Part shown: positions 52,266 to 60,093 of the stretch, one piece after another
Position numbering within the stretch: the first letter of the stretch is position 1
Layout of the letters: every line of letters starts with the position of its first letter
Source: Streptomyces sp. NBC_01233
Lineage (GTDB): Bacteria > Actinomycetota > Actinomycetes > Streptomycetales > Streptomycetaceae
Length of the DNA: 64,000 nucleotides
Reading direction: 5' to 3'
Assembly: GCF_035989305.1 (NCBI RefSeq)
Contig: NZ_CP108514.1
Span: 9,590,501-9,654,500 of the forward strand
Program-made: the position numbers and the translations under genes
Notes under the pieces: model-generated
What the model was told of the DNA's origin: nothing
Databases searched by the model: none
Seen by the model: the letters and a program-made list of their open reading frames with translations, nothing else

Positions 52266-54047
52266 GTGTCCCGACACGGGGGATCAGCCATCCGGTTCCA
52301 GCTTTTGGGGCCTTTGAGCATTGCGCACGGCCCCGAAGCCGTCGTTCTCAAACCGTCCAAGCCGACCAGTCTTCTCGCCGCACTTCTGCTGCATCCGGGC
52401 GTCGTCGTGTCGACCACCTACCTGCTGCGCGCCGTATGGGACGAAGAACCGCCCGCCACGGCCCGTGCCGCACTGCAGACGTGTGTCCTGCGGCTGCGCC
52501 GGCTATTCGCCAAGTACGGCATTTCCGCGACCACCATAGAGGCCGTACCCGGCGGTTACCGGATGCACAATGACACCGAGACCCTGGATCTCGTGCTGTT
52601 CCGCACGCTCACGGCCCGGGCCGTGTCGGCGGCCGGCCCGGGAGAGGAGCTCTACCGGCTCCGGGAGGCGCTGTCGCTCTGGCGTGGGCAGCCGCTCGCC
52701 AACGTGGCCTCGCGCATGCTCCGGCAGGACGCGGTGCCCGCGCTCGAACAGGAGCGGCTACGGGTCCTGGAACGGGTCTGCGACCTCGAACTGGCCGCCG
52801 GGAACTGCCACCAGGTCCTGGTCGACCTCTACGAGAGCGCACGTCGGCACCCGGTGCGCGAACGCTTCACCGAGCAGCTCGTCGAGGCCCTCTACCGCAC
52901 CGGGCGGCAGGCTGAGGCCCTCGCCGAGTACCGCACGGTGCGCGACCGGCTGCGCGACGAACTGGGCATCGACCCGGGCCCGGGGCTGCGGCGCCTGGAA
53001 CTCGCCATCCTGCGCGCCGAGGACCTGGCGCCCGCCCGGCCGGAGCCCCCGCGCGCGGTGACCGCGGCCGAGGTCCCCGCGCTGGCTGCCGGAGCGGCCG
53101 CCACGGCCGGGCCGGGCCCGGCGGTGCTCCCCGTACCGGCCTTCGCCGGGCGCGAGGGCGACCGTACGGCCATGGCGGCACGGCTCACCGCCGCCGACGG
53201 ACCGCGCCTGGTCGTCGTCTCGGGGGCGCCGGGCATCGGCAAGTCGGCACTGGCCCGCCAGACCGCGTACGAGGTCCAAGCGTCTTTCCCCGGCGGGGTG
53301 TTCACCGTCCACTTGTCCCGGCCGGACGGGAGCGCGGTCGCCGTCGAGGAGGCGGCCCGCCTGCTGCCCGAGCCCGGCGCCGGGCGGCGGCTGATCGTCC
53401 TGGACGGCGCGGCCGGCGCCTGGCAGGTGCTGCCCCTGCTGCCCGCGGCGGGGGACGCGTCCGTCCTCGTCACCAGCAGGCGCGGCCTCGCGGCCGTCGT
53501 CGCCACGCACGGCGGCGCGGTGCACCGGCTCGACGTGCTGCGGCCCGCCGAGGCGTACGGACTGCTCGCCGGGCTCGTGGGCGCCGAGCGGATCGCGGCC
53601 GAGCCTGCCGCGGCCCGGCGACTGGCCACCGTGTGCGGGCACTTCCCGCTCGCCCTGCGGATCGCAGCGGGACGGCTGCTGACCCGGCCCGGCCTGTCGG
53701 TCGCGGACGGTGCGGCCTGGCTCGCCGAGGATCCCCCCGCGCGGCTGGCCCTCGCGGAGGACGCCCGGCTCTCGGTACCCGAGGTACTGGGACAGGCGCT
53801 CGACGGGCTGGCTCCGGAGCTGCGGGAGGCGTTCCTCCGGCTGGGCGCACGCGCCGCGGACGACGACCCGTCGGCCGGGGAGGGCGAATCCGTACTCGAA
53901 CAGCTCGTGGAGGCAGGGATGTTGGAGGACGGACCGCCCGGCCCGTACCGCCTCCACGACTTCCTTCGCATCTACGCGCGTTGGCACGTCCGCATGAGCA
54001 AGACGGCCGCCGCCGCAGCACCCGCGGCCGCAGCCGCACCCCGCTGA
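52266..54047 (+). CDS. SARP-family cluster regulator (wHTH, BTAD and NB-ARC-like ATPase)
   Basis: A 593-aa regulator. Residues 8-95 form the OmpR-type winged helix (IRFQLLGPLSIAHGPEAVVL, ALQTCVLRLRRLFAKYG); residues 100-250 the bacterial transcriptional activation domain (LVLFRTLTARAVSAAGPGEE, RLREALSLWRGQPLANV, EQLVEALYRTGRQAEALAEY). Residues 320-327 are Walker A (GAPGIGKSA) of an NB-ARC-like ATPase with RLIVLDGAAG and CGHFPLALRIAAGRLL. The C-terminus (YRLHDFLRIYARWH) resembles the end of STAND domains. SARPs recruit RNA polymerase to pathway promoters. It lies directly upstream of the RiPP operon and is its likely activator. GTG 52266. The tail ends in an Ala/Pro run. Confidence 0.9.
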   Translation: MSRHGGSAIRFQLLGPLSIAHGPEAVVLKPSKPTSLLAALLLHPGVVVSTTYLLRAVWDEEPPATARAALQTCVLRLRRLFAKYGISATTIEAVPGGYRMHNDTETLDLVLFRTLTARAVSAAGPGEELYRLREALSLWRGQPLANVASRMLRQDAVPALEQERLRVLERVCDLELAAGNCHQVLVDLYESARRHPVRERFTEQLVEALYRTGRQAEALAEYRTVRDRLRDELGIDPGPGLRRLELAILRAEDLAPARPEPPRAVTAAEVPALAAGAAATAGPGPAVLPVPAFAGREGDRTAMAARLTAADGPRLVVVSGAPGIGKSALARQTAYEVQASFPGGVFTVHLSRPDGSAVAVEEAARLLPEPGAGRRLIVLDGAAGAWQVLPLLPAAGDASVLVTSRRGLAAVVATHGGAVHRLDVLRPAEAYGLLAGLVGAERIAAEPAAARRLATVCGHFPLALRIAAGRLLTRPGLSVADGAAWLAEDPPARLALAEDARLSVPEVLGQALDGLAPELREAFLRLGARAADDDPSAGEGESVLEQLVEAGMLEDGPPGPYRLHDFLRIYARWHVRMSKTAAAAAPAAAAAPR

Positions 54048-54077
54048 CCCGAACCCACCGGCCCCGCCCGCCCCCAC

Positions 54078-54188
54078 CTCCCCTCCCTCTCGCCTCCCTC
54101 TCGCCTCCCTCTCGCCTCCCTCTCGCCTCCCTCTCGCCTCCCCCTCCCCTCCCCCTCGCCTCCCTCCTTGCCCTCCCTTCCTCCCTCG
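54078..54188. repeat. Polypyrimidine tract with an 11-bp tandem repeat
   Basis: CTCGCCTCCCT is repeated four times exactly from 54089 to 54132, followed by degenerate copies to about 54188. The whole stretch is almost pure C/T on the plus strand, between the SARP stop and the first RiPP gene. Confidence 0.8.
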
Positions 54189-54223
54189 CCGATCCCGCCC
54201 AGACCGCACTCAGGGGTGCCCCC

Positions 54224-56446
54224 ATGGCCCACGCCAGCTATCAAGCCGTTGCCGCGACCCATCCCCGGATCCGCCGGGACGTGCTGTTCACCGAGACGCC
54301 GGACGGCGTGCTGTTCCACAACGCGGACGGCGGCTTCCGCCTCACGGCCAAGTCCGCGTACCGCTTCGCGACGCTGATCGTCCCCCACCTCACCGGCGAG
54401 CACTCGGTCGCCGACCTGTGCCGGGGTCTCGGCGAGGCGCAGCGGACGATGGTCGGCGACCTCGTCCGGACCCTGTACGAACGGGACTTCGCCCGGCCCG
54501 TCACCACGCCCGCCGTACCGGCGGCCGGGCAGGCGGTGCCCGCTCCGGACGTGGCCCGTCGGTACGCCCCGCAGATCGCCTACGCCGACCACTACGCCGA
54601 CGACGCCGAGGCCCGGTTCCTGCGCTTCCGGGAGACCCGGGTGGCCGTACTCGGCGAGGACGACGTGGCCCGCTGGTGCGCGTCGAGCCTGATACGCAAC
54701 GGCTGCGCGGTCGTCGGCGTACTGCCGGGCCCGGGCACCTCGGCGCTCGATGCGGAGGCCGCGGAAGCCGTCGCCGACGGCTGCCCGGTCGAGCTCCGCA
54801 CGCTGCTCCCGGCCGCCGGCCACGAGCCCACCTGGACCGAACTGGCCGACTACGACCTCGTGGTGGTCACCGGCGGCCGGACCGCCCCCGCCCGGCTGCT
54901 GCCGCTGCTGCGCGCCGGCATCCCGGCCGGCCGCACCCTCCTCCCGGCCTGGTCCTACGGCTCCGACGCCGTGATCGGCCCCCTGATGGCCTCCGGCACC
55001 CCCGGCTGCTGGACCTGCGCCGCGCTCCGGCTCGGCGCTGCCGTGGGCCGCGACACCGCTGCCGCGGCCGAGCTGTGGAGCACGCTGGCCCTGCCCGGCA
55101 GCCCCGCGGCGGCTGGCCCGGAGCCCGGGCGGCCGCTGGCCGCGATGATCGGCAACCTCCTGGGGTACGAGGTCTTCCGCACCACCTCGGGAGCCCTGCC
55201 CGCCGAGACCGCCGGCCAGGTGATCGTGCAGGACATGGCCTCGCTGGACGTCACGGCGGAGCCGCTCCTCGCACACCCGCGGTGCCCGTTCTGCGCGCCG
55301 GGCGAGGAGGCGGCGCGGGAGGCCGTGGCGCCCGTGGACCTCTCCTCGGCAGGCACCACCGGGACGCCCGCCCTGCCCACCCTGGAGACCGCGCGCGAAG
55401 CGGACGCCCTGGTCGAGGAGTTGAACCGGCGCTCCGCACTCGTCCGTCCGTACGCCGGCGTGTTCACCCGCTACGCGGACGAGCCGCTCACCCAGCTCCC
55501 CCTCAAACTCGGTGTGGTGGAACTGGGCATCGGCCACGCGGGCCCCCGGGCGATCGCGGCCTTCGACGTCCACCACGTCGCCGGGGCGCGGATGCGCGCG
55601 CTGGACGCCGCGGCCGTGGTCTACGCCGAGCACGTCGTCCCCGCCCACGGTGTCGTGGCCCGCGCCGAAGGGGCTGTCGCGGAGGGCTCGCTGACCGTCG
55701 CCTCCGGTCTGCCGGGCACGGCCGGCGCCTGGCAGCAGGCCGTCTCGCTCGTCACGAAGGAGCCCGTGCTCGTGCCCGCGGGTGCGGTCCGCCCCTTCGG
55801 CCCGCACAACGGCGACCGGCTCTTCGAGCGCACCCGGGCCGGCGCCGGCGCCGGACCCTCGCCCGCCGACGCGGCCGCCGCGGGACTGCTGTCCGCCCTG
55901 GCGCACGACGCCCTGCTGCGGGCTGTGCGCGGGGCCGCGGCCGCGCCCGTACCGCTGACGGACGAGACGCCCGATGCCGAGCTCGCCTTCCTCGTACGGT
56001 CGGCGGAGCGCCTCGGCCTGGACGTCGAGCTCCTGGACCTCGGCGAGGGCGCACGCTCCGGGGCACAGGTGCTGCTCGCGCGGGCGGGGGCGCGCTGGGC
56101 CGCGGGCGCGGACCTGGACCGGCAGGCGGCGACGGTGGCCGCGCTGCGGGACCTGCTGGGCGCCGTGCAGTACGAGCGGGACGACGCCGCGCCCGGCGGA
56201 CCGGCCGACACCGGTGATCCGCTGCTGAGGGACCTCGACGCCCGCACGCTCACGGTGTCCGCCGACGCCCGGCCCGTGGCCGGCGGCGAGGTCGCCGGCT
56301 GGTCCGCGGTGCTGGACCGGCTGCGGGCGACGGGCCGTGACGCCTACGTCGTCCCCACCGGGGCCCCGGATCTGGCCTCGGCCGGACTGCACACCGCCAG
56401 AGTGCTGCTCACCGCCGCCGCCCAGGAGCCGGGCGATGACCACTGA
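54224..56446 (+). CDS. TOMM leader peptide-binding E1-like protein (Ocin-ThiF-like / TbtF-type)
   Basis: A 740-aa protein. Residues 10-90 look like the RiPP recognition element-type winged helix (VLFHNADGGFRLTAKSAYRF, DLVRTLYERDFARPV). A Rossmann-like E1 domain follows (ETRVAVLGEDDVARWCASSL, DYDLVVVTGGRTAPARLL), then CWTCAALRLG and CPFCAPGEE, the four Cys of the structural zinc site. The ATP-binding residues of true E1 enzymes are not obvious, as in thiopeptide F-type proteins. It binds the precursor leader and presents the core to the YcaO protein. ATG 54224 follows AGGGGTG. Its end overlaps the YcaO start by 11 bases. Confidence 0.88.
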   Translation: MAHASYQAVAATHPRIRRDVLFTETPDGVLFHNADGGFRLTAKSAYRFATLIVPHLTGEHSVADLCRGLGEAQRTMVGDLVRTLYERDFARPVTTPAVPAAGQAVPAPDVARRYAPQIAYADHYADDAEARFLRFRETRVAVLGEDDVARWCASSLIRNGCAVVGVLPGPGTSALDAEAAEAVADGCPVELRTLLPAAGHEPTWTELADYDLVVVTGGRTAPARLLPLLRAGIPAGRTLLPAWSYGSDAVIGPLMASGTPGCWTCAALRLGAAVGRDTAAAAELWSTLALPGSPAAAGPEPGRPLAAMIGNLLGYEVFRTTSGALPAETAGQVIVQDMASLDVTAEPLLAHPRCPFCAPGEEAAREAVAPVDLSSAGTTGTPALPTLETAREADALVEELNRRSALVRPYAGVFTRYADEPLTQLPLKLGVVELGIGHAGPRAIAAFDVHHVAGARMRALDAAAVVYAEHVVPAHGVVARAEGAVAEGSLTVASGLPGTAGAWQQAVSLVTKEPVLVPAGAVRPFGPHNGDRLFERTRAGAGAGPSPADAAAAGLLSALAHDALLRAVRGAAAAPVPLTDETPDAELAFLVRSAERLGLDVELLDLGEGARSGAQVLLARAGARWAAGADLDRQAATVAALRDLLGAVQYERDDAAPGGPADTGDPLLRDLDARTLTVSADARPVAGGEVAGWSAVLDRLRATGRDAYVVPTGAPDLASAGLHTARVLLTAAAQEPGDDH

Positions 56447-58439
56447 TCCGCTGACCACCGATCCGCTGACCACGGACCCGCTGCACACGCCGCCGCAGGC
56501 CGCCGACCGGCTGACCGCCGGCCCCGAGGTCGCCGACGCGCTCGGCCCGGACGCGGCGGCCCGCTTCACCGCGCTGCTGGAGCGCGCCCTCGGCCTGCTC
56601 GGCGGGCCTAGGGTGACGCTGGCCGCCCTCGGGTTCGGCGACGCCTTCGCCCGGCCCGCCCCCGCGTCGGGCGACGGGGCGGCCGTCCCCGTCCACCTGT
56701 ACGGCCACCAAGCCGTCGTCGGGCCGCCCGGTGGCTGTGCCCGGTGTCTGGAACGCCGCTGGCAGGCGGTACGGTCCGTCGCGCTCCGCGACGCCCTGGA
56801 ACTCGGCGGCGGCACGCTGGCCGCCGGCGACTCGCCGTACGCGCACGCCTTCGCCGCCCAGGCGCTGGCGGCCCTGGTCGCAGCGGCCCACGATCAGCGG
56901 CCCGGCGACCCGGTGACCGGCGGCGGTGGCTTTCCCGAGGTCCGGCTGCTGGACCTGCGGACCGGCCGCGTACGCAGGTACCCGCTGGTCCCCGACCCCG
57001 AGTGCCCGGTGTGCGCGGCGCCGGGGGAGGACACCGCGGAAGGGGCGGTGCCGGCGCTGGCGCCCGCGCCGAAGTACCGGCCCGGGGTCTTCCGCACCCG
57101 CCCCGTCGAGTCGTACGGCATCGACGTGGCGGCCTTCGCGAACCCGCTGTGCGGGGCACTGGGGCCCTCCCTCGTCCAGGACGTCTCCTCCACCTCCACC
57201 TCCGCGACCATCGGCTGCTTCTCGATGCGCTCGGGCGCGTACCTGCGCGAGACGTTCTGGGGCGGCCACACCGACTCCTTCGCGCGCAGCGCGCACGTGG
57301 GGGTGCTGGAGGGGCTGGAGCGCTACGCCGGGATGCGGGCGCGGGCGAGGACCACGAGCGTCACCGGTTCGCTGAACCGGTTCGGGGCCGACGCCGTCGA
57401 CCCGCGGGATGTCGGGCTGTACAGCGAGGCCTTCCACCGGGAGAACCCGCGCGTGCGCCCCTTCGAGCCGGACCGGGAGATCGCCTGGGTGTGGGGCTGG
57501 TCGCTGCGCGACCGGGTGCCCCGCCTGGTCCCGGAGATCCTGACGTACTATCACGCGCCCGGCCTGGAGAACCGGTTCGTTCAGGAGAGCTCCAACGGCT
57601 GTGCCTCCGGGGGCAGTACGGCCGAGGCCGTCTACTTCGGGCTCATGGAGGTCGTGGAACGCGACGCCTTCCTGCTCACCTGGTACGGGCAGCAGCCGCT
57701 CCCCGAGATCGACCCGGCGAGCAGCTCCCGGCCGTCGACCCGCGCGATGGTCGACCGGCTGGCGATGTACGGCTACCGGGCCCGGTTCTTCGACACCAGG
57801 ATCACCTTCCCCATCCCCGTCGTGACGGCGGTGGCCGAGCGCTTCGACGGCGGCCCCGGCCGGATGTGCTTCGGTGCGGGAGCCGGTCTCGACCCGGAGT
57901 CCGCCCTGGACTCGGCGCTCTGCGAAATCGCCACGGACGCCGTCAACCTGCCCGGGCGCACCGAGCGCGACGAGGCCCGGCTGCGCGCCATGGCAGCCGA
58001 CTTCGGCCTGGTCACGGCGCTGCACGACCATCCGCTCGTGTACGGGATCCCGGAGATGGGCCGGCACGCGGACTTCCTGCTGCGTCCGCCCGGCCGGGAG
58101 CCCGAGCGCCCGCGAACGGTGGCCGACCTGCGGTGGCCCGACGCATGGGGCTCTGCCGCTTCCGAGGACGTGCGCACGGATCTCGAACGGTGCGTGTCGG
58201 CGGTGACGGCGGAGGGCTTCGACGTCGTGGTCGTCGACCAGACGATGCCCGAGCAGCGGGCCCTCGGCCTGCACACCATGAGCGTGCTCGTCCCCGGGCT
58301 GCTCCCCATCGACTTCGGGTGGTCCCGGCAGCGGGCCCTCGGCATGCCGCGGATGCGGACGGCCCTGTTCACCGCCGGGCTGCGCGAGCGCGCGCTGGAG
58401 GCCGGCGACCTGAACCCGGCCCCCCACCCCTTCCCCTGA
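56436..58439 (+). CDS. YcaO cyclodehydratase (azoline-forming, TbtG-type)
   Basis: A 667-aa protein. The C-terminal 430 residues are the YcaO domain: VLEGLERYAGMRARA, NGCASGGSTAEAVYFGLMEV and VERDAFLLTWYG (ATP/Mg2+ site glutamates), ALDSALCEIATDAVN, and a Pro-rich C-terminus (NPAPHPFP) typical of azoline-forming members. It phosphorylates the peptide amide with ATP to cyclise Cys, Ser or Thr to azolines. The N-terminal 230 residues include CARCLERRW and ECPVC, a four-Cys pattern like that of the E1-like partner. Its first 17 residues repeat TDPLT. It depends on the leader-binding protein upstream. Confidence 0.93.
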   Translation: MTTDPLTTDPLTTDPLHTPPQAADRLTAGPEVADALGPDAAARFTALLERALGLLGGPRVTLAALGFGDAFARPAPASGDGAAVPVHLYGHQAVVGPPGGCARCLERRWQAVRSVALRDALELGGGTLAAGDSPYAHAFAAQALAALVAAAHDQRPGDPVTGGGGFPEVRLLDLRTGRVRRYPLVPDPECPVCAAPGEDTAEGAVPALAPAPKYRPGVFRTRPVESYGIDVAAFANPLCGALGPSLVQDVSSTSTSATIGCFSMRSGAYLRETFWGGHTDSFARSAHVGVLEGLERYAGMRARARTTSVTGSLNRFGADAVDPRDVGLYSEAFHRENPRVRPFEPDREIAWVWGWSLRDRVPRLVPEILTYYHAPGLENRFVQESSNGCASGGSTAEAVYFGLMEVVERDAFLLTWYGQQPLPEIDPASSSRPSTRAMVDRLAMYGYRARFFDTRITFPIPVVTAVAERFDGGPGRMCFGAGAGLDPESALDSALCEIATDAVNLPGRTERDEARLRAMAADFGLVTALHDHPLVYGIPEMGRHADFLLRPPGREPERPRTVADLRWPDAWGSAASEDVRTDLERCVSAVTAEGFDVVVVDQTMPEQRALGLHTMSVLVPGLLPIDFGWSRQRALGMPRMRTALFTAGLRERALEAGDLNPAPHPFP

Positions 58440-58483
58440 CCCGGCCGCCGCCACCGGCGTCCCACCCGAACGTAGGAGGACCC

Positions 58484-60082
58484 ATGGGCTACGCCCATGT
58501 CTACGCCCACGCGATCATGCACCGCGGCCGGGTACCGATGGAGCCCGTCGACTTCGTGCCCGACTGGGCCGACCGGCCCCGCAAGGCCAAGTTCCACCCG
58601 GACGCCGAATCGCTACCGCTACCGGCTGCGCTGACGGACGCAGTGGCGCAGCGGCCTGCGACGGGGTTCACCCTGCCGCTGCTGTCCGGGCTGCTCGGGG
58701 ACTCGTACGGGCTGACCGGACGGCGTCTCGCGGTCCAGGCCAACACCGACCTGGCCGCGCTGCCGCACTACACGCATGCGAACTGGTCGCGGGGCACCGC
58801 CTCGGGCGGCGGGCTCTACCCGGTGGCCGTCCACTGGGCGGCCGGGCCGGGCGGGCCGCTGACACCGGGGCTCTACCACTACGCGCCGCACCAGCACGGG
58901 CTGCGACGCCTGCTGACGGGCGATGTCACCGGGCAGGTCAGGGTAGCCCTCGGCCCCGGAGCGGGGGCGGCCGCGGAGGCCACGCAGTACCTCGTCCTCA
59001 GCGTCAAGTACTGGCAGAACGCGTTCAAGTACAACAGCTTCTCCTTCCACGCCGTGAGCATGGACGTGGGTGCGCTGGTGCAGACCTGGCGCCTGTGGGC
59101 GGCGCAGTACGGGCTGCGGATCGACCCGGTGCTGTGGTTCGACGAGGAGAGGCTGGCCCGGCTGCTGGGCGTGGCGCCCGAGGAGGAGGGCGTCTTCGCG
59201 GTCGTGCCGCTGACGTGGGAAAGCGGGACGGAGCCGGGGGAGAGCGCGACGGCGCCGGGCGAGAGCGTGCCGGTGCCCGGGGCGGTCGGCGCCGCGGACG
59301 CCGTCGTCCGCCACCGGGACGTCGAACGCTCCCGGCAGGTCCTCGTGTTCGAGACGCTGCTGCGCATACACGAGGCCACCGCCGGGCGGGCCGCCGACCG
59401 ACCGGCGGTGGGCCTGCTGGAGCAGGCCGCCGCGTTCCCGCCGCGGGGCGCCGAACCCCAGCCGCTGCCGCCGCCCCCCGCGCCGCCGGCCGGCACCGGG
59501 CGGGCCCTGCGCGAACGCCGCAGCAGCTTCGGCCGCTTCGACGCCTCCCGGCCGGTCGAGGCCGACCAGTTCGCCGCCGCGCTGGCCGACTGCGCGGCCA
59601 CCCGGTACGGCACGGAGGCCGAACGCCCGGACGGCCCCCCGCTGACCTCGCTGTACGCGTTCGTCAACCACGTCGAGGGCATCGCCCCCGGCGCGTACGC
59701 TTACGATCCCGCCGCGCACACCCTGCGCCTGGTGAAACCGGGCCCACCGGGCCCCTTCCTCCAGCGCACCTACTTCCTCTCCAACTACAACCTGGAACAG
59801 GCCGGCGCGGTGCTCGTCCCGACGGTCCGCACCACGGCGGTCCTGGACACCGTGGGCGACCGCGGCTACCGCCTCGTCGGCGGCACCATCGGCGCCGTCG
59901 CGCAGACCTTCTACACCACCGCCGCGGCCCTCGGCCTGGGCGCCGGCGTCGCGCTCGGCTTCGACAACATCGCGTACGTCGAGGAGTTGGGGCTGACCGG
60001 AACCGGCGAGGCACCCCTGCTGATCATGCTGCTGGGCCACGAGCGCCCGCGGCCGGCCGACTTCCGCCACGAAATAGCCTGA
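58484..60082 (+). CDS. SagB-type azoline dehydrogenase with two nitroreductase-like domains
   Basis: A 532-aa protein. The N-terminal half (residues 60-270) has ASGGGLYPVAVHWAAGPG, YHYAPHQHGLRRLLTGD, YLVLSVKYWQNAFKYN and FHAVSMDVGALVQTWRLWA. After an acidic Pro/Gly linker, the C-terminal half (340-532) has ALRERRSSFGRFDASRPVE, FVNHVEGIAPGAYAYDPAAH, and GGTIGAVAQTFYTTAAALGL. Both halves resemble nitroreductases that use FMN to oxidise azolines to azoles. Only one is likely catalytic. ATG 58484 has GTAGGAGGACCC. It is the third gene of the RiPP operon. Confidence 0.88.
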   Translation: MGYAHVYAHAIMHRGRVPMEPVDFVPDWADRPRKAKFHPDAESLPLPAALTDAVAQRPATGFTLPLLSGLLGDSYGLTGRRLAVQANTDLAALPHYTHANWSRGTASGGGLYPVAVHWAAGPGGPLTPGLYHYAPHQHGLRRLLTGDVTGQVRVALGPGAGAAAEATQYLVLSVKYWQNAFKYNSFSFHAVSMDVGALVQTWRLWAAQYGLRIDPVLWFDEERLARLLGVAPEEEGVFAVVPLTWESGTEPGESATAPGESVPVPGAVGAADAVVRHRDVERSRQVLVFETLLRIHEATAGRAADRPAVGLLEQAAAFPPRGAEPQPLPPPPAPPAGTGRALRERRSSFGRFDASRPVEADQFAAALADCAATRYGTEAERPDGPPLTSLYAFVNHVEGIAPGAYAYDPAAHTLRLVKPGPPGPFLQRTYFLSNYNLEQAGAVLVPTVRTTAVLDTVGDRGYRLVGGTIGAVAQTFYTTAAALGLGAGVALGFDNIAYVEELGLTGTGEAPLLIMLLGHERPRPADFRHEIA

Positions 60083-60093
60083 AGGGAGGGACC

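Noticed and set aside
51947..52317. ORF starting MHLNSITTSC as a RiPP precursor
   Set aside because: The frame runs on to 52317 inside the SARP gene with Arg/Pro-rich sequence and has no leader or Cys/Ser/Thr-rich core.
54060..54200. Arg/Glu/Gly repeat peptide on the minus strand of the polypyrimidine tract
   Set aside because: It is a translation of a low-complexity tandem repeat, with no start site context.
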